This document shows, one piece after another, positions 12,823-27,654 of a stretch of 64,000 nt of DNA (positions within the stretch are counted from its first letter, which is position 1; every line of letters begins with the position of its first letter). Source of the DNA: Diploscapter coronatus (taxonomy: Eukaryota > Nematoda > Chromadorea > Rhabditida > Rhabditidae); assembly GCA_964036155.1 (NCBI GenBank), contig OZ038422.1, positions 40,509,201-40,573,200 on the forward strand, written 5' to 3'. The notes beneath the pieces are model-generated. The model was not told the DNA's origin. It did no database searches and was given only the letters and a program-made list of their open reading frames with translations. The position numbers and the translations under genes are program-made.

Positions 12823-15430
12823 CTATTGCTGGAGAGTAACGACGAGAGAGGCGTTCGGAACGAGGCCCAAAGAGTGTAGCGGCGCCATGTAGTCTTCAGA
12901 GTCGAAGACTTTTCTGCAACGATATTATTTTAGAGAACAGTAAATCAAGGAAGTAAAGTAAAGAAGAGAGCGAAAAACAACGTCATTTTCTAGAGAACGA
13001 AGTAGATTCGGATCAATTTTAAATGTTTACCTCGGGAAGGGAACGAGCATGGAGAACTCCTGGTCGGGTAGGTGGTTGGCGATCAGCCAGGTACGGACGG
13101 CGGCCAGCTGAAATAATTCGAAATTTTAATTTAAAAAAGAAAAACGCTTCAAAAATCTAAATAAAGGAAAGTTTGTCTAGGTTTGATCTACGAATGACAT
13201 TTGCATCTGAAACCAACGCAAAATAAATCAATAAACATCCAACCGTTTCCTTGGCGCCGAACTTCTGCTTGACGATGGACCCGTCGAGGAGTCGGAACTG
13301 GATCGTCGTTTCGTCGTAGTTCTTCGGAGCGGAGGCCTGCTGCTGAGCTGGGGCGGGTGCGGCAGGTTTCTCGGCCGGTTTGGCGCCTCCCCCAGCAGCC
13401 CTTTCAGCCCTCTCGGCCCGGTCCCTAGCGATCTCCTCGAGAACGCGCTTTTTGGCCGCTTCCGTCTCCATTTTCTCTCTCTTGCGCGCTTCGGCGATCG
13501 CCAGCATTTCCTGCAAAAATTTCAAATTTTTGCGCTTTCTGAAATATTCTGTAAATTTGTTCTTTTTTCACTGTATCTTTTAGTTAGAAAAATCAAGAAA
13601 TAGTACTTTTGTAATGTTTTTATTTTGCACTCCCACCTTTCTGGCCATTTCCTCCTTCATCTCGGTGACTTTTTTCCCTTCCTCTCTTCTGATTCGCTCC
13701 TTTTCGATGGCTTCCTTGCGCGACTTCTCCTCTTTCTCGGCCATGGCTACTTTGATTTTCTGGAAATTATTCGTGTTTTATTTTTATTTTGCCATTTTCC
13801 AAAAATAGATTTCAAATAAAGTCCACACGTTTTCTATGTAGTTTTCGTCAGAATTCAGAATTCTGAGCATTACTCCCTCCAATCTTTCAAAATTTCAAAA
13901 ATGAAATAGTTCAAGATTTTTAAATTTTTAATTTTTATGCTAAAAAAATCACATTTTTTGCAAATTTTTATCCTTTTTCATTCCCGTCCCCTGCTGACCT
14001 GTCTCAACTCCTCCGCTTTCTGTTTCTTCTCCTCTGCGGTGAGCGGTTTCAAAGCCTCCTCGCTTTCCGAGTAGTTCGCGTGGCCCGTCTTCGAAGCGTG
14101 CCACTGCACGGCCATATCGTCCTGAATTTCTTTTTTCTAATTTTATATTTCATTTTTGTTTCTTGAAAACTTAACAAAAACAATTGTTTCATTTTATATA
14201 CTATTCTTCTGAAATTTTCTTGAATTATTATTATTTTAAGTTGCCTTGAGTAATTTCCCGCAATCGTCACACTTGAAGGAATTGACGAGGGGGTCAGCGG
14301 CCTGATCCGCCTTTTCGGAATGTTCCGCATTCACTTCTTCCGCTTTCTGCTCGAGCTGGTCCGTTCCCGAAACGCCGACTGCCGCACTTCCCGTCTCCCC
14401 AGACTTCGTCGGCTCCTCTTGCATTTCCACGTCCGGAGTGGGGGCTGAAAACGTTGCAAATTAAAAGACAAGCATAACCTATCTATCTTTTTTCAAATTT
14501 ATTCTCGAGTATTTCTCTATGAAATTTCGAGTTTGAAAGAACAAAGAAAGAAATTTCTTCTGAATTATTAAAAATGACTAAATAGCCTCACCTTCCAAAT
14601 TCAGTGTCGTTGCAGTGGCAACATCTCTAGCCGGTTCGGCACTCTGAAAAAATATATTTTTTTTTATTTTCATAACTATTTCAGATGGCTAATAGAAAAG
14701 ACACCACTTTTTCTAAGAAATAGTATGAGGAAAAGAAAAAAAGATAGGCAAAAGTGGTGTCTTTTTCTAGGAGTCTTTCAGATGCTTCCTTATTTTTGGC
14801 TCCCTTGTAGTTCCCATTTTTTCCACACTATTTCACAGTAGAAAGGGCGGAGAACTACAGTGGGTCCTTATTTTCTTTTTTAAATCTGACCTGTTCGACG
14901 TGTGCCGGCTGTACGACAGGAGCAGCGACCGGAACCGACTCGGTGGACATCAGTTCGTCCGAGTGAGTCACCAGCCAGTCGATTGCCTCAAATTTGTATT
15001 TTTAATTCCTGCTTTACTTCAATTTCCCTATGTTCCAGAAAACCGCCGTAAACTATATAATCAAGAATATTCTCATATCAATTGAAAGAAGATATCGCTA
15101 TCTAACACAAATCAAAGCTTCAAGAATTTCATGAAACTTCTGGGCCCGCACTAAACCCTCTCCTAACTTGATCTCAGGTTAACTAGTCTAGTTAACCCGA
15201 TCTCCCCTGCATTTTAGAGGGAGAGACGAGGCTAATCTGACCTGATGGGGGGTCTAGTATGGACCCTGGGGGTTTATTTTTTCATTTTGTTGCTTCAGAT
15301 TTTTTGCCGAATTATTACGTTTCAGAACTTCCCAGCCTACCTGTTCCAGATTCGCGTTGCAGGCAGCTGCCCGCTCGGCGTGCACTCGCTCGAAGCCCAT
15401 ATCCACGAGCTGATCGGCTATCGACGACAT
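12823..15430 (-). CDS. ubxn-1: UBA/UBX-domain p97 cofactor, UBXN1-like
   Basis: Adaptor of the p97/CDC-48 ATPase for ubiquitinated substrates; cytosolic or nuclear. Nine exons (complement): 15341-15430, 14891-14986, 14592-14643, 14245-14444, 13999-14121, 13637-13759, 13244-13510, 13031-13107, 12823-12913; 372 aa. UBA domain at about 1-40 (DQLVDMGFERVHAERA). A C2H2-like finger has Cys138, Cys141, His154 and His160 (CDDCGKLL then WHASKTGH), as in plant and nematode UBX proteins but absent from human UBXN1. A charged coiled coil spans about 175-265, followed by an Ala/Pro linker. The C-terminal UBX fold runs from about 291 (TTIQFRLLDGS) to the end. The intron between exons 4 and 5 has a GC donor (AAG|GCAACT); no GT donor there keeps the finger intact. 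Confidence 0.92.
14694..14768. repeat. Intronic hairpin element with GAAATAGT loop
   Basis: Perfect arms of about 18 bp, AGAAAAGACACCACTTTT and its complement, flank a loop containing GAAATAGTATGAGG. It lies in ubxn-1 intron 2. A second, weaker hairpin with CACTATTTC in its loop follows at about 14785-14870. Confidence 0.75.
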
Positions 15431-16257
15431 TTTTCTGCCTTTCTCCTGATTTTCTACAACTTTCCTGAAAATCAAGCAAATTTTTAGAACACCAAATTTC
15501 AGAAATCTCGAGATATTCAGTGGTTCAAAAACCACAGTTTTTCACTTTTTTTTGCTAAAAACATTTTTATTTTCGATTTTATTAGACATGGCAATGACGA
15601 CGCGAAAAATTGAACGAAAATCGAGGGAATAAAAAGAATTAAAAGACAAATTGAACAAAAATCATGAATTCCATGAACATCACAAGGTGATATCGGCTAA
15701 ACATTCTGTGTGATTCAATTAAGAAAAACGAAAGCATAATTGTAAGAAGATAATTGGGGTAATTAGCGATAATTGGTCGCAATTATCTGGGCAATTGACG
15801 CATAGTTGGGGTGGAGGAAATCACAAGGAGTATAATTCAGTCTAGAGGACTAACTCATTAAATCAAATTGTCGTATGTTTTTGGGATTTTGTCATTTTCC
15901 AGATTCACCGTTTTCTAAAGAAATTTCGGCTATTATATTATGAACAGCTAAGGGAAGTTGTTTGAAGGAGAATAAATACTATCTGATAGTTAATTAGCTA
16001 AGTAAAAATATAATTGGTTGATTAAAGATACAAAGATTTCAAATTTAAATTACCCATTCAAAAGTTGTAAATTTACATTTTAAACTACTAAAAACGAATC
16101 AATCGAAATCGAGAATCATAACCGTTTCAAATAGGCTACATGTTTGTGCAACTTGCTAATTTTAGCAAGTCTTTTTTGTAATAACCAACCCAAAAGATAA
16201 CCATTCTTGACCCATTTTGGATCATTGGATATCAATTCCGTACCCATTTGGTTTACT
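15431..16257. other. Spacer between ubxn-1 and the NZF gene
   Basis: 827 bp between two co-oriented minus-strand genes, AT-rich. It holds the 3' region of the NZF gene and the promoter or leader of ubxn-1. No repeat or extra gene seen. Confidence 0.6.
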
Positions 16258-18889
16258 TTATGCGTCCACTCTTTCAATGATCGTCCAGTCGCCGCCTTCT
16301 GCATTTCGGAATTGGACCTTTTGCTCTCCTGAAAATAAAATGTTTATTTCTGAAATCCAAAAATTTTCTATATTTCATTCCTGACATTTACGGAAATGCG
16401 ATTAGAATCCTAGCCATGCCAATTATAATGTTCTGATGAAACTTATTTGGTGTGCACTTTCTAAATTTTGAAAAGATTTTCAAGGGTACGCTCTACAAAA
16501 ATTTGGAAATCTCAAAATCAAGAAAGTACACCCCTTTTAAAATTTCCATGGCCACAAACACCAAAAATCGTCATTCTTTGATAATTTAAAAATTCACCAA
16601 CTTTTCCGAAATTTTCACGAATCTCTCAGCTCACTTCGCTTAGAACGAAAATGCAAATATGTGGCGTTTTCGACAATCACTTAAAATAAAACATTCACGA
16701 ATTTTCAGAGAATTGGATATTCCCGTTTTAATATCTAGATAAAATGATCGCTTTTAACAAAAAATAAGTTGCTCAAAAATACAAATTTTCTAGTTTTTTT
16801 TTCAAAAATTCGATTTTTCTTCAAGAAAAAAACCAAAAATATTCCATTTTCTCAAAAATTTCCTTACTTGGACTCTGTCCGCATTCGTCGCATCCGCACG
16901 TTCTGGTCTCGCGCGGATCGATGACCGGTCTCGGAAACGAGCAATTGCAGCAGCGGTACAGCCGACTGTCATTCGACTCCGAGCACTTGAGACACTTCCA
17001 GGAGGACTGTTGGGGGCGGGGCGGCCCTGGAATTTTTTTTATAATTTAATCTTTTAAAACTCGAATAAATAGATTTACTTGGAGGCGGCACAGCCGAGGG
17101 ATGGACCTTCCTCATCTCATCGAGCCTCCTTTCCAAATCGACTATTTCTCGATCCAAAGCCGTCAATTGGCGAGGGTCCTGAAAGTCGGTTAGATTTAAT
17201 CGAAAAGATAAATTGCAAAAATTCCTGCAAAATGTTCCATTTTTAGATTAATTCTTTTTTTTTTAAATAAACCTACCGTAACCATTCCGATCTCGTAGTC
17301 GTAGGCGGTTGGGATGAATTCGGCGATTTCTCTAGAGTCTTTGGAAACGTCCTCCAACTCCTGTTTGACTTGCTCGATTTGCGCCTTCACCACGTTGATT
17401 GCCGCAACTTGGGCTGAAGAATGAAATTTTTATGTTTCAAAATAAAAAATCGCAAGTTTGATTTTTAGAAAACTGATAACTCACCCCTTTTGATAGGATT
17501 ATTCATTGTCGCGATCGACATTTCCTGATCGTAGCCGGGCAATTGGTCATTCATGGGATAGGGCGGTGGGTTGGCTAGTGGGTGAGGGTGCTGAAATATA
17601 AAACTAATTTTTTACATTCTTTTTATTTTTAATTTCACTTATTTTCTTTGCGAGTTTATCATTTACCTGCAAGTATCCATATCCCGATCCGGCCGTTTCA
17701 CCTCCCATCGTTTCGATGCTCAAATCAGTGAAAGGTTCAAGATTCCAACCGTCTAAAATTTTAGCCTTATTTTTTTTCTAAATTAAAAAAATTTCAAATT
17801 TGAATCCAACAGAAGCGAAGATTTTTAGTCATTTTTCTGGAAAAATAAAAAAAAAAAAAGAAGAAACTCACATCCAGTATTTCTCGGTGGGAAAGACGGG
17901 GGTCGAGTATTCGGAAGTTGGGGCGGATGGCCTGATGGATAGGGTGCCCGGGAATAATTGAAACCGTGCGGTACGGGCGAATTCTGGTATGCTGAAATGA
18001 CTACGTTTGTCCAAAAGTCGATATTTTCTTTTCAAATAAAAGAGTGACTCATTATTTCAAGTCAAAAGAAAGATAACGATCACATTGATTTTTATCTTTT
18101 CGGAAATATAAAGTTTGAAAAGAAAGTTTCGATGCTTCTGGAAAAGTGTATATTGATCGACTTTTATGAAATTGTGATTTACAAAATTTTTCAAAGTTCA
18201 AAATTTCGTTTGAAAAACTATCTCGAGTTTTAGAAGTCCGATTTTTATACGTTTCAAGAAAGTGCACATTGAATTTTTTTTGCAAATTGATGTAGGGATT
18301 GATCTGTTTTAAATAATTAAAAAAAGAAAAACTAACGCGCATTAACTGCGGATCCAGACTGAGTGGCTACGAAAATGTCCCCTCTTTTAGCACTCTCGCG
18401 AATGCCCAGATTTTCTCTGAATTATTTTTAAATTTCATTATTTTTCAGGAAAAAATAAAATTTTCGAAATCTTCAAAATTTCTGTAGTTTTTTGTCCAGC
18501 GATCTTTTCATCATAGAATCTCCTTACTTGATCTTTTTCCCAGCCGTTTTGACGAGCTGCTTGAGGTGTTGTTTCGGAGCTTGGGTCTCAAAGCTCGTTC
18601 TCAGAGTTGATTGGCAGCCCCCTGAAATTAAAATTCGAATTTCTTATATTTAGTTCCTGAAAATTCGAATTTTCTCGAAATAGCACCAGACGTTGGGGCA
18701 TCTCCTACTGCCACAAATATTCTTTAGACGATGGCTGATTCTAATCAGCTTTGTAATTACTATTCTTAATAATGGGACGACGAGGGATGGTGCGACCGAA
18801 TTTTTGCGGTAGAAACGTCTGAATACTGCACCTGGGTTGGTCCTTTCCCCAACTGAACTCGTCGAAGAGGACGGTGAGTTGTCGCACAT
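16258..18889 (-). CDS. Coiled-coil and NZF zinc-finger protein
   Basis: Ten exons (complement): 18832-18889, 18528-18621, 18337-18416, 17872-17991, 17667-17752, 17485-17590, 17277-17413, 17079-17178, 16868-17026, 16258-16328; 336 aa with phases consistent throughout. The N-terminal part is Ser/Pro/Tyr-rich and probably disordered. Residues about 182-250 form a likely coiled coil. A RanBP2/NZF finger follows with the exact spacing W270-x-C272-x2-C275-x3-N279-x6-C286-x2-C289. A second Cys cluster (TCGCDECGQ) lies C-terminal to it, and the protein ends ERVDA. NZF fingers commonly bind ubiquitin. Coiled coil followed by an NZF near the C-terminus recalls TAB2/TAB3, but I see no N-terminal CUE domain, so this is only a suggestion. 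A TTTTTCAG acceptor about 70 nt upstream of the ATG suggests a leader exon or trans-splice site. Confidence 0.8.
18688..18820 (+). mobile_element. hAT-like MITE, copy A
   Basis: About 133 bp with complementary ends (CAGACGTT and AACGTCTG) in intron 1 of the NZF gene. It shares its interior (ATTCTTAATAATGG, ACCGAATTTTTGCGGT) with copies at 39592 and 41900. The flanking bases are too diverged here to define the target duplication. Confidence 0.7.
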
Positions 18890-19823
18890 CCTGGAGACGA
18901 CCGTTCTGGATTCCGGATTCCGACCGATAACCGATCGATTCGAAACTCAGCAGCTATCTATCTGAAAAAACGGGATTACAAAACGTCAAAAAATAAGAAA
19001 ATCGTCGAAAAATATTTTCGGGAAAAGTTATATGTTCCAAGTTTCACGAAAGTCCAGTAATTTTCCAGGAAGATAATCAAATTTCAATAAAGAATTCAAA
19101 AATCAAAAGATTCCGGAAAATTCTAGAATAAAGTTTATTCAAAAACCGGAAAGATTAGTTCGTTCTGACCTCCTTAAAAGTACAACAAGAAGTTTCAAGT
19201 TGGCCGGTTTTAAAAACCAAAAGTGGAAACTTTTTGAAAAATGCTACCAAGCCCCAAGTTCATAAACATTTTAATGAATAGGGTGACAAAAGTCTGAGTC
19301 TAAAAGGAAGTATAAAACGTAAACTTTCTCCTTCGAAAAACAAGTCACGAATTCCATTCAATGAATCTGATGTTTCACACCAAAGATACGTCTTCTCTAC
19401 ACCAAGAAGACGTCAATATTAGAGATGCAGAAAATCGAAAAATAGCTCTAGAAAACACAAGTGTGGGGGCATCGATTTACGAAATAGCGTGGAAAAGTGG
19501 AGGGGATGAGAAAAACGACTAAGCCAGAAACTGGCTTCTCTCAAGCCTACCTCTTGACAGAAAAAGCGATTTTCGCTTGGGATATATGATATTCCGTCCC
19601 TGATAAGGTTGAGTTTTCCTTATCTAATCTAAAGCCCCTGGAAATCGATGGTATTCTTCTAATTTCTCTAAAAACTCGTATTTTTCTGTCGAACTTTATC
19701 GGGGATTATTAATTTTCTACCAAATCTACAAAATTCCAAAAAAATAAGGGGAAATCGTCTAAAAATCGGACCAAATTGACGTCGATCGGTATTTTGCCAC
19801 GATCTTCGACATGCGGCTCGAGC
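18890..19823. other. Divergent intergenic region, NZF gene / LysM gene
   Basis: 934 bp between divergent genes, presumably holding both promoters. It contains a small hairpin at about 19522-19541 (AAGCCAGAAACTGGCTT) and a GAAATAGCG motif at about 19476. The LysM reading frame stays open upstream of its ATG to a TTG at 19776, so the start is not fully settled. Confidence 0.55.
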
Positions 19824-21018
19824 ATGTTCGAGCAGGGCACCGCAAGTTCCGCGGGTTTTTCCGATGACTTTCCGTCCGGATCTAGGCCCAGTTCCGCAAA
19901 GATTTTTTATTCCAGCTACGAGCAACCGAACGAATACACTTTCTTCGCGCATACCAGAGTAATTTTATTCTTTAAAAAACTAATTTAAATTTTTTTTCTT
20001 TAAACTTATTCTGTGAAAGCTCGACTTATTTTGAAACTCATTTAATTCATGATTTCAACAAATTATTTAGTTTCGAAAATGCTCTTGAAATTTTTCAACG
20101 AACATACTTCTAGGTACGCCGATACGGAACGACGCAGACACCGTCTGCATCGAAGAAAATTAACTACGCTTCACATACCGTCACTCCATCCGACACGCTT
20201 CAGGGCATCGCACTGCGCTACAATTGCTCGGTACGTCCTCTTCAAGTCACGTCATCTTACCGCAATCCAGCCATCTACTGATCCTAAAATTTGAAAAAGC
20301 ACTATTTCCTTTCATTTTCAAATAAAACACAAAAGGACACGAGGGTCTGATCGTAATTTTCGTTTCTAAAAATAAAAATTTAGGTGACCACCCTGGCAAG
20401 AGTAAATAAACTTTGGTCGGCCGAAGCTTTGCACTTGAAAGAAACGATAAAAGTCCCATGTGAAGGCGATTCCCCGCCAAGTGACGACGTCAGGATTCAG
20501 AACCCCAATTCGTCGTCACCGATTGCCGTAGCCAATTCAAAATCGACGTCAAAGCTATCTGAGTCCCACCGACGGACGTCAATGTCCGCCTCACCGAGCA
20601 ATCTAGGTATCACATTCCGAAAACAAGAAAAACGAATTTTGTAAATTCAGGTCGAAATGCCGCTCAAAATAGTGCTACTGTAACCCCGCCAAAAGAATCT
20701 ATTAGTGATATTTTATCGCGAGTCGATAGCGTGATCAAGAATACTAGCTCCTCCGTCCGGCAGATTCAAAAGGACTCTACGTAAGCTTCAGAAAAGTATT
20801 ATAAAAATCCCTAAAATTTGAACCTTCGAAAAACAAGTCCAAAGTTCAATTTTCTAGAAGAAAAGTTTTCCAGAATTTCCCATTTGGAGGATGCCAATTT
20901 CGAGACTACGGGTACATCTACTTCTAATTCTAGGATATCATCTGCATCCAATTTCCGGAATTATCAAAATGACCACAACACTAGCATGACGAACAGGGAT
21001 AGCTATCAAATGATTTAG
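19824..21018 (+). CDS. LysM-domain protein, LYSMD1/2 family
   Basis: Five exons: 19824-19958, 20114-20230, 20384-20606, 20651-20780, 20874-21018; 249 aa from the ATG at 19824. A single LysM domain spans about residues 66-110 (SHTVTPSDTLQGIALRYNCS, then LARVNKLWSAEALHLKETI). It aligns with the LysM of human LYSMD2 (DTLQGIALKYGV...ANKLF). The conserved C-terminal helix of the family (SISDILSRVDSVIKNT, compare human SARDFLQRLDLQIKLST) is also present. These proteins lack a signal peptide and a catalytic domain; the cellular role is poorly known, although LysM folds generally bind N-acetylglucosamine polymers. An AATAAA signal follows at 21192. Confidence 0.88.
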
Positions 21019-21512
21019 GCCGGCGGTAATTCTCTCCAATTTTGGAGAAAGACCCGCCGTTAGCCAATCAATCATTTCGTAGGTTTTCTATTGCTTGAAA
21101 TAGAAATCTCTCTCTCCGAAGGGGGTCGTCTTCTATCTCCAGCTTCACTTGCTCATATAAATAGTGATATTATTATTATTATCTTTCACTGAATAAAGTA
21201 TCCCCTTTTACGAAAACAACACTTGCTCGTGGACATCTGTAGATTTTCATAACATTTTATTCAACAAAAAACTCAATTTTTAATGAAGAAAAAACAAACA
21301 ATGAAATATAACATTTTGGGTGTTATATTAGAGAAGGGGTGGGAGGTGGTTTTCTTGGGGAGTTCGCCCCCTCTTTACTTCTACCCGTTTGCAAAATTCA
21401 CCCATTTTTGGAGATAATTTAGATAGGGAAAATTGGGTAAAGATTACAAATGGGTTGTGGGTGAAGGAGGGTGGACTTTCCAAAAAAAGAACCAAAAAAT
21501 TTGAGGGGTGCT
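21019..21512. other. Convergent 3' ends of LysM gene and rpl-4
   Basis: A stem-loop directly after the LysM stop (CGGCGG...CTCTCC AATTTT GGAGAA...CCGCCG, 21020-21066) may fold in the 3' UTR. The plus-strand AATAAA (21192-21197) and the minus-strand AATAAA (complement of 21256-21261) are about 60 bp apart, so the two transcripts end very close to each other or slightly overlap. Confidence 0.6.
21192..21197 (+). terminator. Poly(A) signal of the LysM gene
   Basis: AATAAA 174 bp after the stop codon. Confidence 0.6.
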
Positions 21513-25794
<4,282 letters not shown>

Positions 25795-26495
25795 CGCTCA
25801 AATTGATGTGTTACCCTTCTGCAAACAAATAGAAAATTCGAAAGTGATACGTTTCAAAACGAGAAGACAACGTGAAAAAGAACACTTTTTTGTTGCTATT
25901 TTTAAGGCTTCCCTTAGAAAGTTCAGATTTTTACCCACAAATTTCGTCTGAAAAAATGTACGAAGTTTCCAAGAAACCATAAAAATAAATGTCTCAAAAT
26001 GGGAGATAAAACGACGCGAAAAATGCGAACTTTCGAGTGAAAAAGTTCGAATTTTCTGTAGAAATTTAGAGAAGGGAAATAATTAGCTTAATTAATAGCT
26101 AATTGGACAACTAGCTCCAGAAATAATTGAAGAAGTTCAAGAGAAAACGGACAAATAAAAGGAAGGAAAAGAATATCGATCAATATCGGGCCTAAAATGG
26201 GCCAGATTGATGGTTCGAGGGTACCAAATAAAAAGTAGAGTTAGTTGAGTAATTATCCGAAGATAATTGGAGGAAATTGAACGAGTTAATTGGCGGTAAT
26301 TAATAAAAGAACCGAAGAAATAGTGGAGAAATTAGGCCAGAGCGAAAAAGGGAGACGGTAGAATGGAGTGAGTGGAAATGGCGCGGCGTGGTTATTTCGC
26401 AAAGTGGGCGTGGCTTGCCCGTTTCTTTGAACATAGCCGATTTTACTCGAAATTCTTCGTTAAAACTAATTTCAAAAAATTTTTTTGCGGAAATC
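25795..26495. other. Divergent promoter region, rpl-4 / CxxC gene
   Basis: 701 bp between divergent starts, presumably holding the strong rpl-4 promoter. No tandem repeats or mobile element seen. GAAATAGTGG occurs at about 26318. Confidence 0.5.
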
Positions 26496-27246
26496 ATGGA
26501 TTTCCGATCGGGTCGGATCGATACCAACGAGGAGCGAAATTTCGATGGGAAACTGACTGAAGTGGACATGGAAATGGGTCCTGGTCGGTCAATTTTTCAT
26601 TTTTCAGAGAAAAAACTTGCGATTTTCAGATCTATACTATCTTTGAGCCAAAGGATTTCATTTTCAGCTCAAAAAATCGATTTCTGTTTATTTTTTAGAC
26701 ACTCCGACCCAGCCACTGGTGATGCGTTCGAACGGCGACGTTGTGCAGTCCTGCCCCACCTGCGGGTTCACGATCGTGGACATCATCGAAGCCACTGAGT
26801 TGCTCAAGGGTGATCTCTTCTGCAATTTTCCAAGAATTTGCATTTACCCAAAAAATCGCACTTGCAATTTTCAAAATTTTCTAGCCCGCGTAATTTCCTC
26901 GTCCACTCACGAAATCGAGCAATTCCAGCAGTCTCTCGTACTTAGCGCTCAGAATTTGGTGAGTTTTGAAGAAGTTTTTTTCTTTAAATTCAGAAAGCCG
27001 ATCTTTAGCTTTTTTAGTTCACGCCTAGCAGAAATTCATTTTTAAAAACGTTCTTAGCTCGCCCCCTCGAATGAAAAATTCGACTCTACGATGTCTGAAA
27101 CGAGTCAGCCGTTTTCCGGCGGATGTTCGGGTAAAAATCCGCAAAATTCGGTCGAAAAGCTTGAAATCGAACTCGAAAAAACGCAGCTGATCAACCGAAT
27201 GCTCGTGGCCACGTCCAAAATTCTAATGAATGAGTTGGAGGTGTGA
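26496..27246 (+). CDS. Small CxxC coiled-coil protein, unknown
   Basis: Four exons: 26496-26583, 26699-26809, 26885-26958, 27058-27246; 153 aa, phases consistent (1, 1, 0). I do not recognise the family. Residues 47-53 are SCPTCGF, a single CxxC that could be half of a metal site or a redox pair; one further Cys lies in GGCSGKN. The C-terminal third is a Glu/Lys/Leu-rich likely coiled coil (VEKLEIELEKTQLINR). There is no signal peptide or membrane segment. It may be a subunit of a larger complex. It is divergent from rpl-4 and convergent with the acidic gene. Confidence 0.7.
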
Positions 27247-27654
27247 AAATTTTTTGCAATTCTACTACCTCCTACCCTCAATTTTGTTCTCATCGATGTT
27301 CGGAATTTTAAAAGCCTCGCAATTTTTCCATTTTCAGTTCCTTCAAATTTTTGATACAAACTACGGGTTTTAAAGATACATCATTTTTCTTCTTTTCTAA
27401 ACTTTGTTCAAATTTTCCTCAACGTCTTTTTTCTCTAAATTACGGGTTGTAAAAATCTCCCCAAAATTAGTTCTTGAAGGTTAGAACTCGAACAAAAAAT
27501 CTTCTAAACTATTGCTAGTTTTCTAAAACTGTTTTCCTAGCTATTAGTCTTCACTTCACTTCAAACCTAACATTTGTCTTGTTATTTTTTCCCGATAATA
27601 ATACATCTTCATTTTAATTACAAATTTACAGAAATTTCCAATAACTTGATCAAA
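27247..27654. other. Convergent 3' region, CxxC gene / acidic gene
   Basis: 408 bp of AT-rich sequence between two converging stop codons; it should hold both 3' UTRs. No other feature seen. Confidence 0.55.

Noticed and set aside
16116..16304. Minus-strand frame MQKAATGRSLKEW
   Set aside because: Overlaps the last NZF-gene exon in a different frame; the splice phase from the previous exon selects the frame ending ERVDA.
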